Shown piece by piece: positions 1 to 10,150 of a DNA stretch of 64,000 nt; positions within the stretch are counted from its first letter, which is position 1, and each line of letters opens with the position of its first letter. Both the position numbers and the translations under genes were made by a program. Below the pieces are notes generated by a model. That model made no database searches. It was given only the letters and a program-made list of their open reading frames with translations, and was not told the origin of the DNA. The stretch comes from Zonotrichia leucophrys gambelii. Taxonomy: Eukaryota; Chordata; Aves; Passeriformes; Passerellidae. The stretch covers positions 91,052,951 through 91,116,950 of the forward strand of contig NC_088172.1 of the NCBI RefSeq assembly GCF_028769735.1, written 5' to 3'.

Positions 1-2720
1 TCCTTTTGCTTTTCTTCTGCATTGCTAGTCAGTCTGTGGTCAGTTTACAGCTCCCAACTCCTGATCTCTCTCTTGGATCCTTTCCCCTGTATTTATGACT
101 GTGTGATGTGGTGGCTTTGTAAGTGGAGTTATTCGGTCATGTTCTGTGCAGAGAAATGCTGTGAAGATGGGAGAGCAGGGGACTGAGGCACAAAGGTGTG
201 TGCATGCAGTATGAGGCTTGACATGGCCAGGGAGAAGTGGCATTGGGGTTTTGCACAAGCATTCTTTGGGGCACAAAGTGTCATCATCTTCAGTTCATTT
301 TTTTTGCTGTGATTAAGGCCCTAAGCATGCCTGTAATGCAAAACAGAAAACATAAAGAAAATGTTTTCTCTTCAGCCATCATTCTAGCATGCTTATGTGT
401 GTATGAATCATTCCTCCTCCATCTGGAAGGATGAGATGCAGAGCTCTTTTCTAAGGAGGTATCTAAAGTACATCCTCATAGCAGCCAGAAATTGGCATGA
501 CAAAAGGGTTATAGCAAGTGGCTGGCACTTTTCCCATCCATCTTGCCACTGGAAACATAATGATTTGCAATGTGCTGGTTCTTCAGGCACCAGTTTGCAG
601 AGCCAGTCCTTGGGACATGCAAACGAAAAAGTTGCATGTTGTTGGCTTTTGTTTGTGGCACCTCCTCAGCAGCCCCAAAACTGGGAAGAGGAAATAACAC
701 TGATAAACTGTTTTCCTTGATTTAAGCATGAGATGGGGTGAAAAGGAGCAATGGGGTACTCATGGAATGTCCCCAGGTGTGGGAAGATGGGCAGCAAAGC
801 ATCTGGCACTGCCAGTGTAACATCAAGTGTGGGAGAAGACTTTGTTTTGCTTCTTACCTTGTATACTCTGCACAGAACAAGGAAAAACATAGTAATGTTG
901 AGTGCACAAGGAAAAAGGTCTGATTTTTAAAAATGTCATCTGTTGTTCATGTAAGCTATCTTGCATATATTTTGTCTTTCACTTGATTTGCAAGAAGGCC
1001 AAGGCCTGAATCAATTAATTTAGTCTTAAGTGTTCCTGTGATGTCAAGAAAGGGTTTTACTGTGCTTTTTTTTGGGTAGAGGAGTGTTTAATGTGGTGTC
1101 AAAACAGGCAGTAGAAAGAAGTGCTCCTAAATCTCAGTGCCCTGTTTCAACAACTCAATTCTTACCTTTTTCTTTTCGTGACCATGACTGGGAATGTCTT
1201 TGTCTTGCAAGCAGTGGCCAGCTCTGTATGTAGTTAAAATGTAGAAACTGGGTGTTCTTCTGCTGAAGCTCCTTGGGACACTCTTGAAAGTCAACAAATA
1301 CACGTCCGTGGGACTGGACATGTCTTTGCTGCTTCCCTCTTTTGAAGAGGGGTTGGAGATGAGGTAGGAGCGTCCAGGATTCATTGCCTGACCTCAGGTC
1401 TTTGGTGCAGTAATGAGCTTGTGTTTTGGACCAGTTGTTCTCAGAGCTGGGCCCAGTGGCCTTTCCTGCCTGGGGAGTGCCTCTGCAGACAGGAAAATCC
1501 TCTCTGCCCCCCATTCCTGCTCTGCTTTTTCACCACTGTCTGTTCAGCAAGGCAGACTCATTTTTGCTGCAGGAGCTGAGAGGATTTCTCCACCTCACGC
1601 AGGATAGTCTGGAGGTTTAGGGCACTGCTACTGCAGGACCTCAGCTGACTTGGATCACAGTGGGAATGGCAGGGAGGAAATCACCAGCCTGTCTTACTGG
1701 AGAGCACCAAGTCCTGCTGTGCTGCATGGGGAATGCAGGCTGCTTAGTGCCTTGTGTATGAAGCACTTCAGCTTTTTGAAGGACAGGTTCTTGCCTTAGT
1801 GTATGGGTGGAGAAACTTCCTTTCTGCCTCTTTGCAAAGGGTGGGTTCAAGATGCAGCCCTGTTCTTGGCATCTCTTATGAGCTGACTCTGCACAGTGAC
1901 GTGCTGACCTCAGGAGTTCAAAGTACTGTCCTCTTCCTTGGTATACTTTGGGTTTGGGGTAGAGGGAGATGGCTGGTGGGTCTGCAGGCTTTCTGCAGCA
2001 GGGCTTCTGTTCTGAGGTGAGAACAGCCATGCCCCTTTCCTTTGGAGCTGTTGTGGTTGCAAGCAGGGACTGTGAAACCCTCCCGTGCCACTGAAGCTGA
2101 ACACTGTGTATCCCTGTCTGCTGCCTCCCAAAGTGCTTTTTGGGAGCTGCTCTGGATCTGGGCTGTAAAATGTCCCAGAAAGCCATTCTGCCCTGGAGAG
2201 TGAAATACTCTTGCATATTAGGGCACACTGTTGGACTTTGTATCTGGAAGAGCTTTTCTTTGGCTATATCTCAAGCTTCTGTGTTTATCTTTTTTAGATA
2301 CATGATAGCCCAGAGAAGACCCTTCAGGCAGAGATGCTTTGTACTTTCTTTGCCTTCATAATTGCTGTTTATAGTATGGTGCAATAAACACAATTAGCAT
2401 TTTTGGCTTATTTCAGGGTGTGTGCTTGCATGTGAAAAGGATTGGATATGTTAACTCTGCCATCTCTCTTACCTGTGCCTGAGATGTGATCTGATTATGA
2501 TCTTTCCTGATACATTGCTGCTTTGGAAAGGAAGTAACACTCCCTATACTTTCAGAAACATTTCAGTAGCTTGATTCAGTATGCAGTACATTGGTATCAG
2601 GGATGAGGGGTGTTACATTCAGTCTCTTCTTTTGAGAATTGGCCTCTGGATCCTGCAGAGCACTGTCAGCAAGTGGAGGATGTTCACATTGCACACTTCA
2701 CCTGCAGTGTCCATCTGGGA
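1..2720. other. Non-genic DNA, no gene seen
   Basis: Mixed-composition DNA without a recognisable coding exon, RNA gene or interspersed repeat. The longest frame here is a 195-codon minus-strand frame at 1641-2228. It resembles no family I know and is about as long as the longest frame expected by chance in a window of this size. Several isolated splice-like sites occur, such as minus-strand donors near 856 and 2463, but none pairs with a convincing partner. Confidence 0.6.
2298..2387 (+). other. Terminal-exon-like open segment (weak)
   Basis: A strong splice-acceptor-like tract (pyrimidine run ending TTTTTTAG at 2297) is followed by 29 open codons. These begin IHDSPEKTLQAEML and end in a hydrophobic stretch before TAA at 2385-2387. 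An AATAAA hexamer (2383-2388) overlaps the stop codon. The protein is unknown to me. T-rich DNA yields hydrophobic codons by chance, and a stop overlapping the polyadenylation signal would leave no 3' UTR, so this is probably fortuitous. Confidence 0.07.
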
Positions 2721-2751
2721 CATTTATACACATGCTCCATGTGTATAAATG
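2721..2751. repeat. Perfect 14-bp inverted repeat, 3-nt loop
   Basis: The arm at 2721-2734 (CATTTATACACATG) is the exact reverse complement of the arm at 2738-2751, separated by CTC. A 14-bp perfect stem with so short a loop is expected far less than once in 64 kb. Pairing stops sharply at both ends, so it is not part of a longer palindrome. It could have arisen by template switching during replication. Any transcript would fold into a tight hairpin, but it is short for a microRNA precursor. Confidence 0.9.
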
Positions 2752-3947
2752 CAGTTTTGCTTTTCTGTGTGTCATGGGTCAGAGTTTACAGTCTGGGGAC
2801 CCCTGAGGCAGAAGAATTGCTCTGCCATGTGTGTATGAGTGCACTCAGCAGCTGTCATTTGTCCTGTAGTGTTTGGTATTTTCTAGCCCAGGTCAGCTGT
2901 GGGTATTTCCACTTTTTGAGAGGCTGAAGACCAGGTTCCCATGATCTAAACTGTGCCTAGGGCTCTGTGCTTGAAGACCAGGAGTCAGATGGAAGGAAAT
3001 AAAAGATACAGTGACTTAGGTGCAATTTAGGACATGTGAATCTGGCTCCTCCTCCCCTGAAATACCAGGGTGCCAGCAGCATCTGATGTAGGAAGCTGCT
3101 AGGAACAGGCCAGGCCAGTGAACCTATTTCACTTTCCAAAGTATTTCTAAACATCCCAAACTAGACTTTGCACCTTTAGCCATTTTGAATTCTCAAGGCA
3201 ATCCCTTCAATGTTAGGCAGAGCCTAGAACCTGATCCAAGCAGCGCTGCTGATTACTGGAAATGTCCTGACATCTCACTTTACCCTCTGGAGAGTAGCTG
3301 GAGGGGTGGGGGAGAGGCCTGGAGCTGTGTTAGTACATGTGTTGTTTTCTGCCTCTGGGGAGTTTTGTTGTTGTGCATTCTCTTGTTTTTCCATCTTACA
3401 CAAAATCTGAAAGCTTGTGTTGCAGCTGTGGCTTAGAAGGAGCAGTCAATGCTCTGTTACCCATCAGCACCAGACAGACCTGGTGATGAATGAGGGGGAA
3501 TTTTGGGCTCTGGGACAGGGATGCTGAGGTTGCTTTGCAGCCTTCTGAGCGTGCTGGGCTGTGGGGGATGAGCCCTGTCAGGCTTTGGGGCTGTGGCCAC
3601 AAAGAGTGTGATCTCTCACTGTGATGGTGCTGGTAATCTCTGACTATCAGTTATCCTCTTCTCGTTTGGAGGAACTTTGACTTAATGAGAGATCCATCAG
3701 CTTGAGTAACTTCTGCTTGAAGATACTGAGCTCTATGAGTACTGTAGAATATCATATCCTAAACTTTTGAGCCCTTCTGAGTGTAATGCAGTGCTGTTCT
3801 TGGAATGGTTTGTTTCAACTGTGGGGCCAGTTTAAATAGAACTATTGAAGTATATGTTGCTGTTCATCATACATCAAAAGTGAAGTTCAGTGAATAATGA
3901 GTTACCACAGGGCACCACAATGAGATAAGAACTCATCATAGCTTTGC
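2752..3947. other. Non-genic DNA, no gene seen
   Basis: There is no coding exon, RNA gene or repeat family I can support here. The short frames carry no recognisable motif. Confidence 0.6.
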
Positions 3948-3992
3948 AATAAATGGCAATGTCATTAAAAGGAAAAAAAAAAAAAAAAAAAA
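3948..3992 (+). repeat. AATAAA followed by a 20-A tract
   Basis: AATAAA lies at 3948-3953 and an uninterrupted run of 20 A at 3973-3992, 19 nt downstream. That is the spacing of a polyadenylation signal and tail in a reverse-transcribed mRNA copy. The DNA upstream shows no recognisable coding sequence. Processed retrocopies are uncommon in birds, because CR1 machinery does not normally mobilise polyadenylated mRNAs. A simple A-rich microsatellite beside a chance hexamer is an equally good reading. Confidence 0.55.
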
Positions 3993-4931
3993 GAAGACTT
4001 TTTGTCTATAAGCTTAATTGGAAAAGCCAGGAATCTTGAGTGGAGATTTTTAGCATGCTGACCAACTGAAATATATTGTAATAAGAGCAAATTTATGTGT
4101 GCAGAGGCTGTCCAAGATTTTGATTGCTGCATGAGACACATGGCTTTGGGATATTTTCCTGTGTATGCCTTTTGTGTAGATAAGTGATGGTACCTGATTT
4201 TTGGTCCTGGAGGGAAAATGTACACCCTTATTATTGAGCACCTTTCCAAGATGCAGCAGTTGTCATTAAAACTCAACAGAAGACCATGGAGCTGAATTTG
4301 GCAGGTGGGGACTTTTTTTCCCCTTAAACTTTTAATGGCAATGACTTGCAGTTATGTTATGCTGTAGTTTTAAAGTGTACGATGCGCTTTGGCTCATTTA
4401 TGTTCTCATTCAGGTTTCTAATGTGCACACAGAAGCAGCTGCGCTCTGGGATTGCTGATAATATGGAATACTGTGAGGATGGTCAGCCCTTGGTGTGTGC
4501 AGGGATATCAGGCACTCCCTCTTTCACTGAGTTTTGCAGCAAAGCCACTATGCTCCAATTTCCTTGTCTGCAGAATGTGGCCCCACCCTGCAGTTTACAA
4601 AATATTTTAAATAAAAAATTTTAAGAGGAATGATGTGCAAGATTCATGTCACTTTTCCCTTTGTGGTGCTTACTTTAACTTATTGCTTTTAGCAAGCAGA
4701 ATCACTGTACCACAGTGGTCTCAGGCGCAGTTAAGCAGGACACCACGATCTGCCCATCTGCAGCAGCTCTTCTGGAAAGGTCTCATCTGCAGGAGCCCTT
4801 GTTTGCTCTTAAGGATGAAATGCAATTGAGCATCTGGTGAAGTCTGCTCTATGGTAGCAATTAATTATAAATATATACCTGGGGATTTTTTAATCATTAG
4901 TCTTAAATTGATTATTTCCTACCAGTTGCAG

Positions 4932-5001
4932 GACTGCAAAGAACTGCTTTTTCTTCCACAAGAAAAAAATATCTATTTGGTGGGCAAATGCAATGCTACA
5001 G
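4932..5001 (+). other. Exon-like open segment, 70 nt (weak)
   Basis: The segment is bounded by an acceptor-like site (CAG ending at 4931) and a strong donor (ACAG|GTAAGATA, GT at 5002). One frame is open throughout and reads DCKELLFLPQEKNIYLVGKC and then Asn-Ala-Thr, ending with one spare base. That phase matches the candidate acceptor at 8489. I recognise no family with confidence. A 70-nt open segment between two splice-like sites is not rare by chance. Confidence 0.12.
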
Positions 5002-8000
5002 GTAAGATATGGCAACAATAATGCATGAAGAGCAGTGTGAGGAAAAAGACAACTTCCTTCTCTGTGGTGTTCCTGGTTTTTTTTTTCCCCTCTAATTATA
5101 TGGAGTTGGAAGAGTGAGCTGGTAGGATATGAATGTTGCCATCCAATAATAAGAGTTGTAGTCATGGGTGCCATGCAGGCATGAAGCTTCAAGAGACTGT
5201 GATGTGTTTTGGGGGACAGACCAAGAATAATTCAGGCCTGCATATGGCTTTCTCTGGTAGACAGGTGAGTTAAGGGAATGTCTGCAAAGCCAGGGCCCAA
5301 AGCTGGAATTGTGCTCCCTATTCCAGTTAAACCAATGTGTAAACAAACCAGTTCATGATGTTCCCATTAATTTGGACTGCTTACCTTTCCAGTTTTTCTA
5401 GCTTGTGATTTGAGCAGAATGAGCCAGTAGGAAAAATGACAGTCTGAAACCGGCTTGGCTTGTCTCTGGCTGTCCCCAGAAAGCCAGTTCCTTTTTTACC
5501 ACCAAAATAGGGCCTGGCTCCATAGCTATTGTTCGGGACACCTGAGACAGCAAGATCATCTGCCACTGCCTAGAAAAGGACAGCAAGGAAAAACTTTCAG
5601 TCCTTTGCCAGCCCCTTCTGCATCTTTCTACCTGCTAAGGCCTTTCTCCACTGCACAAATGGTGTAGCAGCTGTGGCTTGAAAATCCCTCGGGCTTTCCC
5701 CTCACACTGGGATATTTGACTGTGTCCAGCCCTGGCACCTTTACAGGCACAGGCAGCAGAAGCTGTGTGTGGGGCCAGTGTCACTTCTGTGCCTCTTCCA
5801 GCACAGGCACACTGTACAAAGCAGGCTGGCCCCTGGGATGGCAAGTTGTGCCATTTTTCTGACTTGAGGCCTTCAGGCCTGCAATGACCTTGAGCCTTTT
5901 GTCCCTGAAGAAGGGAATACCATGAAGAAGTCTTTCCTTTTTAATGGAGAACCAAAACTTGGGTTCCTGAGGGATCTCAGGGACCAGTTGAAGTAGGTTT
6001 CCCCACTGTGTGTGTGAGGGGGAATGGTAAGGAGAAGGAGGCTGGGTACTCAGTACAGCATTTCATTTGATTGTGTAACTCCAGTGCAGCATGCTCGTGA
6101 CGTGTGTTTCTGACTTCATCAAGAACCACTGAAGGTGCAAAGCCCCTCAGTGTCCTCTCTGTTCCAGGAAGTCCAGACAAGCTTCTGGCTAAGCAGTCAA
6201 CGAGTCCACAGAGTCCCTTTGGGGTTTTGATGCCTGTGGAAAGAATAGTTGGCAGTAGAACTAATTTTCTAGCTTTTGTTGCTGACTGTGACAAAAATAA
6301 AAGCTTTCTTGATCTGCAATGATGCCAAGGCTGTGTGCAGGATGGAGAATGTAGCCAGTGGTCTTTCCCTGGTGCCTTGCATCTTTGGAAAGAGAATTAT
6401 TTCTGGTGTTAAAGTAGACCGTAACCTTCCATGGGATCTGGTTGAATTCAGAGGTCTGCAGCTGAGATCTGGGGGCTGCCTTCTGGTCAGGCTCACTTCA
6501 CCATCAATTTTTAAATGGGTTTGCATGGGGCAGTAGTAGAGATTGTGATGTTCTATATTCTCACACATCACTCCATGCTTTGGTATGCTGCCTGTGTATC
6601 AGTGGATACAGTTGGGATGTTTCCCTACTGAAAGTGTTTCCTTTTTTCCCTTGGTATTGCTAGAAGCCACTCTCAAATACGTTTTGCCAGACAAAACAAA
6701 ATGAAACCTGTGAATCCCAAACCCCAAGATTTACTGTAGGCTCTAGTGGGAGAAATGAAAGCAGATTGCAACTCCCAGAAAGTTGTTTGAATGCTCTGTG
6801 AGGAATACCACCTGAGAAAGGGGTATTCTTGCTTCTTCAGAGAGAACAAGAGATCAGCTGGGACCATTTTCTCTAGCCTTACATAGCAGTGTAAAAAGAA
6901 TTCATGGGAATTTTGTTTTTGACTAGTAAGCAAGTTGGGGAGTAGCAATAGAAGTTATTAGAGCCATGATTAACTGTGTTGCTTTTGATCTTGTGGCTGA
7001 ATCAAAACTGGATTGGTTTGACCTGAAACATGAAAAGTTTCTTTTGTTAACATTAGGATTTGCTAAAATCAAGATTTTGGCTTATCCTAAACCCAAGTAT
7101 TTTATATTGTCTAAAGTCCTTTAGGTTAAAGAGTGATTGAAAACAGTTTTCTAGTTTCAGGGAAACAAGAATCTTTATGGTTATTCACTGAATTCAAATT
7201 TATTTCAGTCCTCTTGAATCCACATTTTGCTGAATATAACCTGGGAGAGGGAAATGGAGCTGCAGTTCCCCCAGTGTCTCTCCTGTATCATGAGAATGAA
7301 ATCACAACTGTTCAGCTCCCTTTTTCAAAGCAGTGCTGCACACATCTCTGTGATAGTCCTTCAGACCAAAACACTTCCCAGCATTGATAACAGACAGACA
7401 AAACTGAAAGTCTGTCACAGTGAGAAACAGAGCTTTTTTCCCCCCAAATAGCAGTGTGCATGTAGAAGGCAAGTGAAAATTATCCCCTAATGAAAAAGCA
7501 GTAAAATTGCTGAAGAGCACAGCTAAACAAAAGTCAAACTGCAGTCTGAATGGAGACAGAGGCTAAACCTGTTTGCAGTACATACAGAGAGCAGTATGAA
7601 ATGTAGGTAACCAGCCCAAGGACTGTTACAATGCACAGATAATGCATATATGTGTAGGTAATACATGCAGTCATACTTTGTGAAAGCCTGTAGTCAGAAC
7701 AGATTGCAAAGCACAGAATCCACGCAGGAGTTAAAAAAATTGTAGCTGCAGAGCATAATACCAAGGTCACCACAGAAACAGAGCATTTTTTCAAGAACAA
7801 AAGAAGCATATCAAGGAATAGTGGATTAAAGGAGTTGTGTGAGATACTGATACAGGTCCTGGCATTCCAGCAGTGTGTATGATCCATGCTGCATCCCTCT
7901 TTTCCCTGAGATATGAAGGAAAAGGTGGAGGGGTAAAAGTAAGGGTTGACAATTCAATGTAGTTATCAAGCAAGTTATTAGCATATGTTTCTGGTGTACA

Positions 8001-8488
8001 GAAATAAATGTTATTTTGAACTGTTGTCTGTATACAGAAAGTCTGTATGAAGCCACATTGAGAGTGTGGTTACATGGGGAAGGTACAGAGATGAGGAGGC
8101 TTCCAAAAGAGGAAATCGTGTCTAGACTTTAAAATGCCAGTTCTCAGTTTTGTTTTAGGTGGTGATATCCTGTCTGGTATCTTTGAGGAGAAATAATTGA
8201 GAGGAAACAGTCAGTGACATGTAAAGAGGTGCTTTGTATCATTTCAGAGTGAAAGATCCTAAACTTTTATATTGAAAATTGTCACCAACCCTCAAAATTT
8301 GTCACATGAGAAAGGCAGCATGTATTTTATTGTCTGATAGAGCATCAATTTAATACCACTGGCCAGCAGTGATGCAAAGTGTTCTTGTGAAGGCTGTCTG
8401 AAAAGTCTTGACTAACTTGCATGCTGTAATCAGTGTGCCTTCTTCATAAATTTTTATGTTAATTGTTGAATATTTTGGGTTTTTTCAG
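5002..8488. other. Non-genic DNA, no gene seen
   Basis: AT-leaning DNA with scattered short frames and no motif, RNA gene or repeat family that I can support. If the two weak exon-like segments on either side were real, this would be the intron between them. Confidence 0.55.
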
Positions 8489-8547
8489 GTTTAACTGTCC
8501 TAGGGATTGGAATGGTTATCCTGATTCTCAGCTTGGTGTTTTTATAG
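8489..8547 (+). other. Terminal-exon-like segment, hydrophobic end (weak)
   Basis: A T-rich tract ending TTTTTTCAG at 8488 makes a good splice acceptor. In the phase left by the donor at 5002 it reads Gly-Leu-Thr and then a hydrophobic run (VLGIGMVILILSLVFL) before TAG at 8545-8547. A C-terminal hydrophobic stretch with no charged tail would fit a GPI-anchor signal or a tail anchor. T-rich DNA often encodes such runs by chance, and no upstream exons or signal peptide were found, so this is a low-confidence candidate. Confidence 0.1.
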
Positions 8548-9759
8548 ATAACTTGATAAATGTAAGCAAAATATAGAACATTTGACCTACAGAGTAAAGT
8601 TCACTGTTTCTGATAGTTCAAATTAAGCTTCCCCACTTTTGCATATTTTCTATGTGCACTGTACTTCTGATGTTGAGAGGGGGATCTCAAACTCAGTACT
8701 TCCCTAAATGAAGAGGAAAATAATTATTTATGTTGTTTGTGGTTAACCTACAGAGCAGTATTAATGGTCTGTAAAACCTCTTCAGATAATTGACTCAATA
8801 GAAACTTTTGAAAAATCATTTAAACTTGAAAGAAAAGTTCCATGGGAACAGAGGACAAGATGGAGTTAAAATCATCAGGAGGGTGAGTTGGTGTGTAGGT
8901 GAAGATCCTTTTGTAATACATTCATGGGAAGTAAGAAGGCAGAGGAGTGTGTATTTAGGTGCTAAGGGGAAGAAGCCATTAAGTGGAACCAAAAATCTTC
9001 AGTACAGTTAATTCTTTCACCCAGATGACAGTGGCAGTCCACGCTTCGATGCAAATACTGGAAACTTCACCTGAGGTGCCAATAATTGCTTTTTGTATTC
9101 CTCAAATTCGAATATGCTCGAGTGTTTTCCCAGGCAAAAATGACGGTGTAGTACTTAAAACTTGAAACAGAATCTTACAGCCATTGAGATAATTATATTT
9201 GTGCCATATGAAAGTTGTGCTTGAAAGCAGGATTTGATGCCATTGTGTAATGTGTTCCTTTACAGAGAATAGCGTAAACTAATAAAAAGTTATGAAAAAA
9301 TCACACAGGTTGGATTTTTTTTCCTCTGGACTATTAATAGTTTTGGATATTTTGATACAGAAAATTCAATTAAGTAATTGTACTTATACCTGAGCCAGGC
9401 TTTCATAGTCTTAGAAGTGGAAGGCAATGAAGTTTCTCTGAAAGCTTATATAGTCCTTGTAAAACTTGGCTATTTCTTCTGTTCTGTCAAGTATTTAAAT
9501 TTTCACCTCAATCCTTTTAAGGATGGACAGGCATTAGGGTTTTTAAAAATTATGTGACTGTGTAAACTTCTTTGCAGGGATTTTAGGGGTATCCTAAGCT
9601 TATAATTATGTTTTCATCCATACTGTGATCATTCTTACAAGAAAACTGGCAGCATTTCCCTCTCTGTGCATTTCTCAGAGAAGATGAAGTGCCGTATTTT
9701 TTTTCTGTCATTGTTTTTATTTCTGGTATCTGAGTGGAAAATAAGAGCCAGTGTCTTTT
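8548..9759. other. Non-genic DNA, no gene seen
   Basis: AT-rich sequence with no coding or RNA gene evidence. Hexamers such as AATAAA near 9280 are common by chance at this composition. Confidence 0.6.
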
Positions 9760-10150
9760 CCCCACGTTTGTGTGTGCCCCGCAGCAGACACGCGCGCACG
9801 CAGGCACACACGAGGAATTCTCGCTTGCGCGCAGCCAGAAGGGGCTGGACCCGGCTGTCTTCAGCTCAGTGGAAATTGGCACCGTCCCATCTGCAGTAAA
9901 CAACAGCCTGACGTCAGCTCTCGCAGCGGTGATAGCAGCACGACTTGAGAGATTTTTCAACTGGCCGAGCTGTTGAAAGGCTATTGCTGCGTTTGATAAT
10001 CTCTGGCTGCACTTGAGAGGATTTGGTGCAAAGGTGGGGGGAGAAATGGTTGGTTAATGACAGAAATGATAGAGCAATTCCTGATAACTTCATATGGGGC
10101 GGAGAGGTGGTTTTTAAGTCTTACACCAGAGCGTATTTTGATTTCCAACT
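9760..10150. promoter_or_regulatory. GC-richer block with full CRE palindrome
   Basis: CpG dinucleotides become locally frequent between about 9770 and 9990, in contrast to the depleted flanks. A complete cAMP-response element TGACGTCA lies at 9909-9916. The following 200 bases are moderately complex and free of simple repeats, which gives them the look of a conserved regulatory element or minor promoter. ATG-initiated frames run through it but match no family. Direction of any transcription is not clear. The GTGGGG after 10035 would be only a poor donor. Confidence 0.4.

Noticed and set aside
1641..2228. 195-codon minus-strand frame
   Set aside because: No family resemblance or splice context. 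About one frame of this length is expected by chance in 64 kb on both strands.
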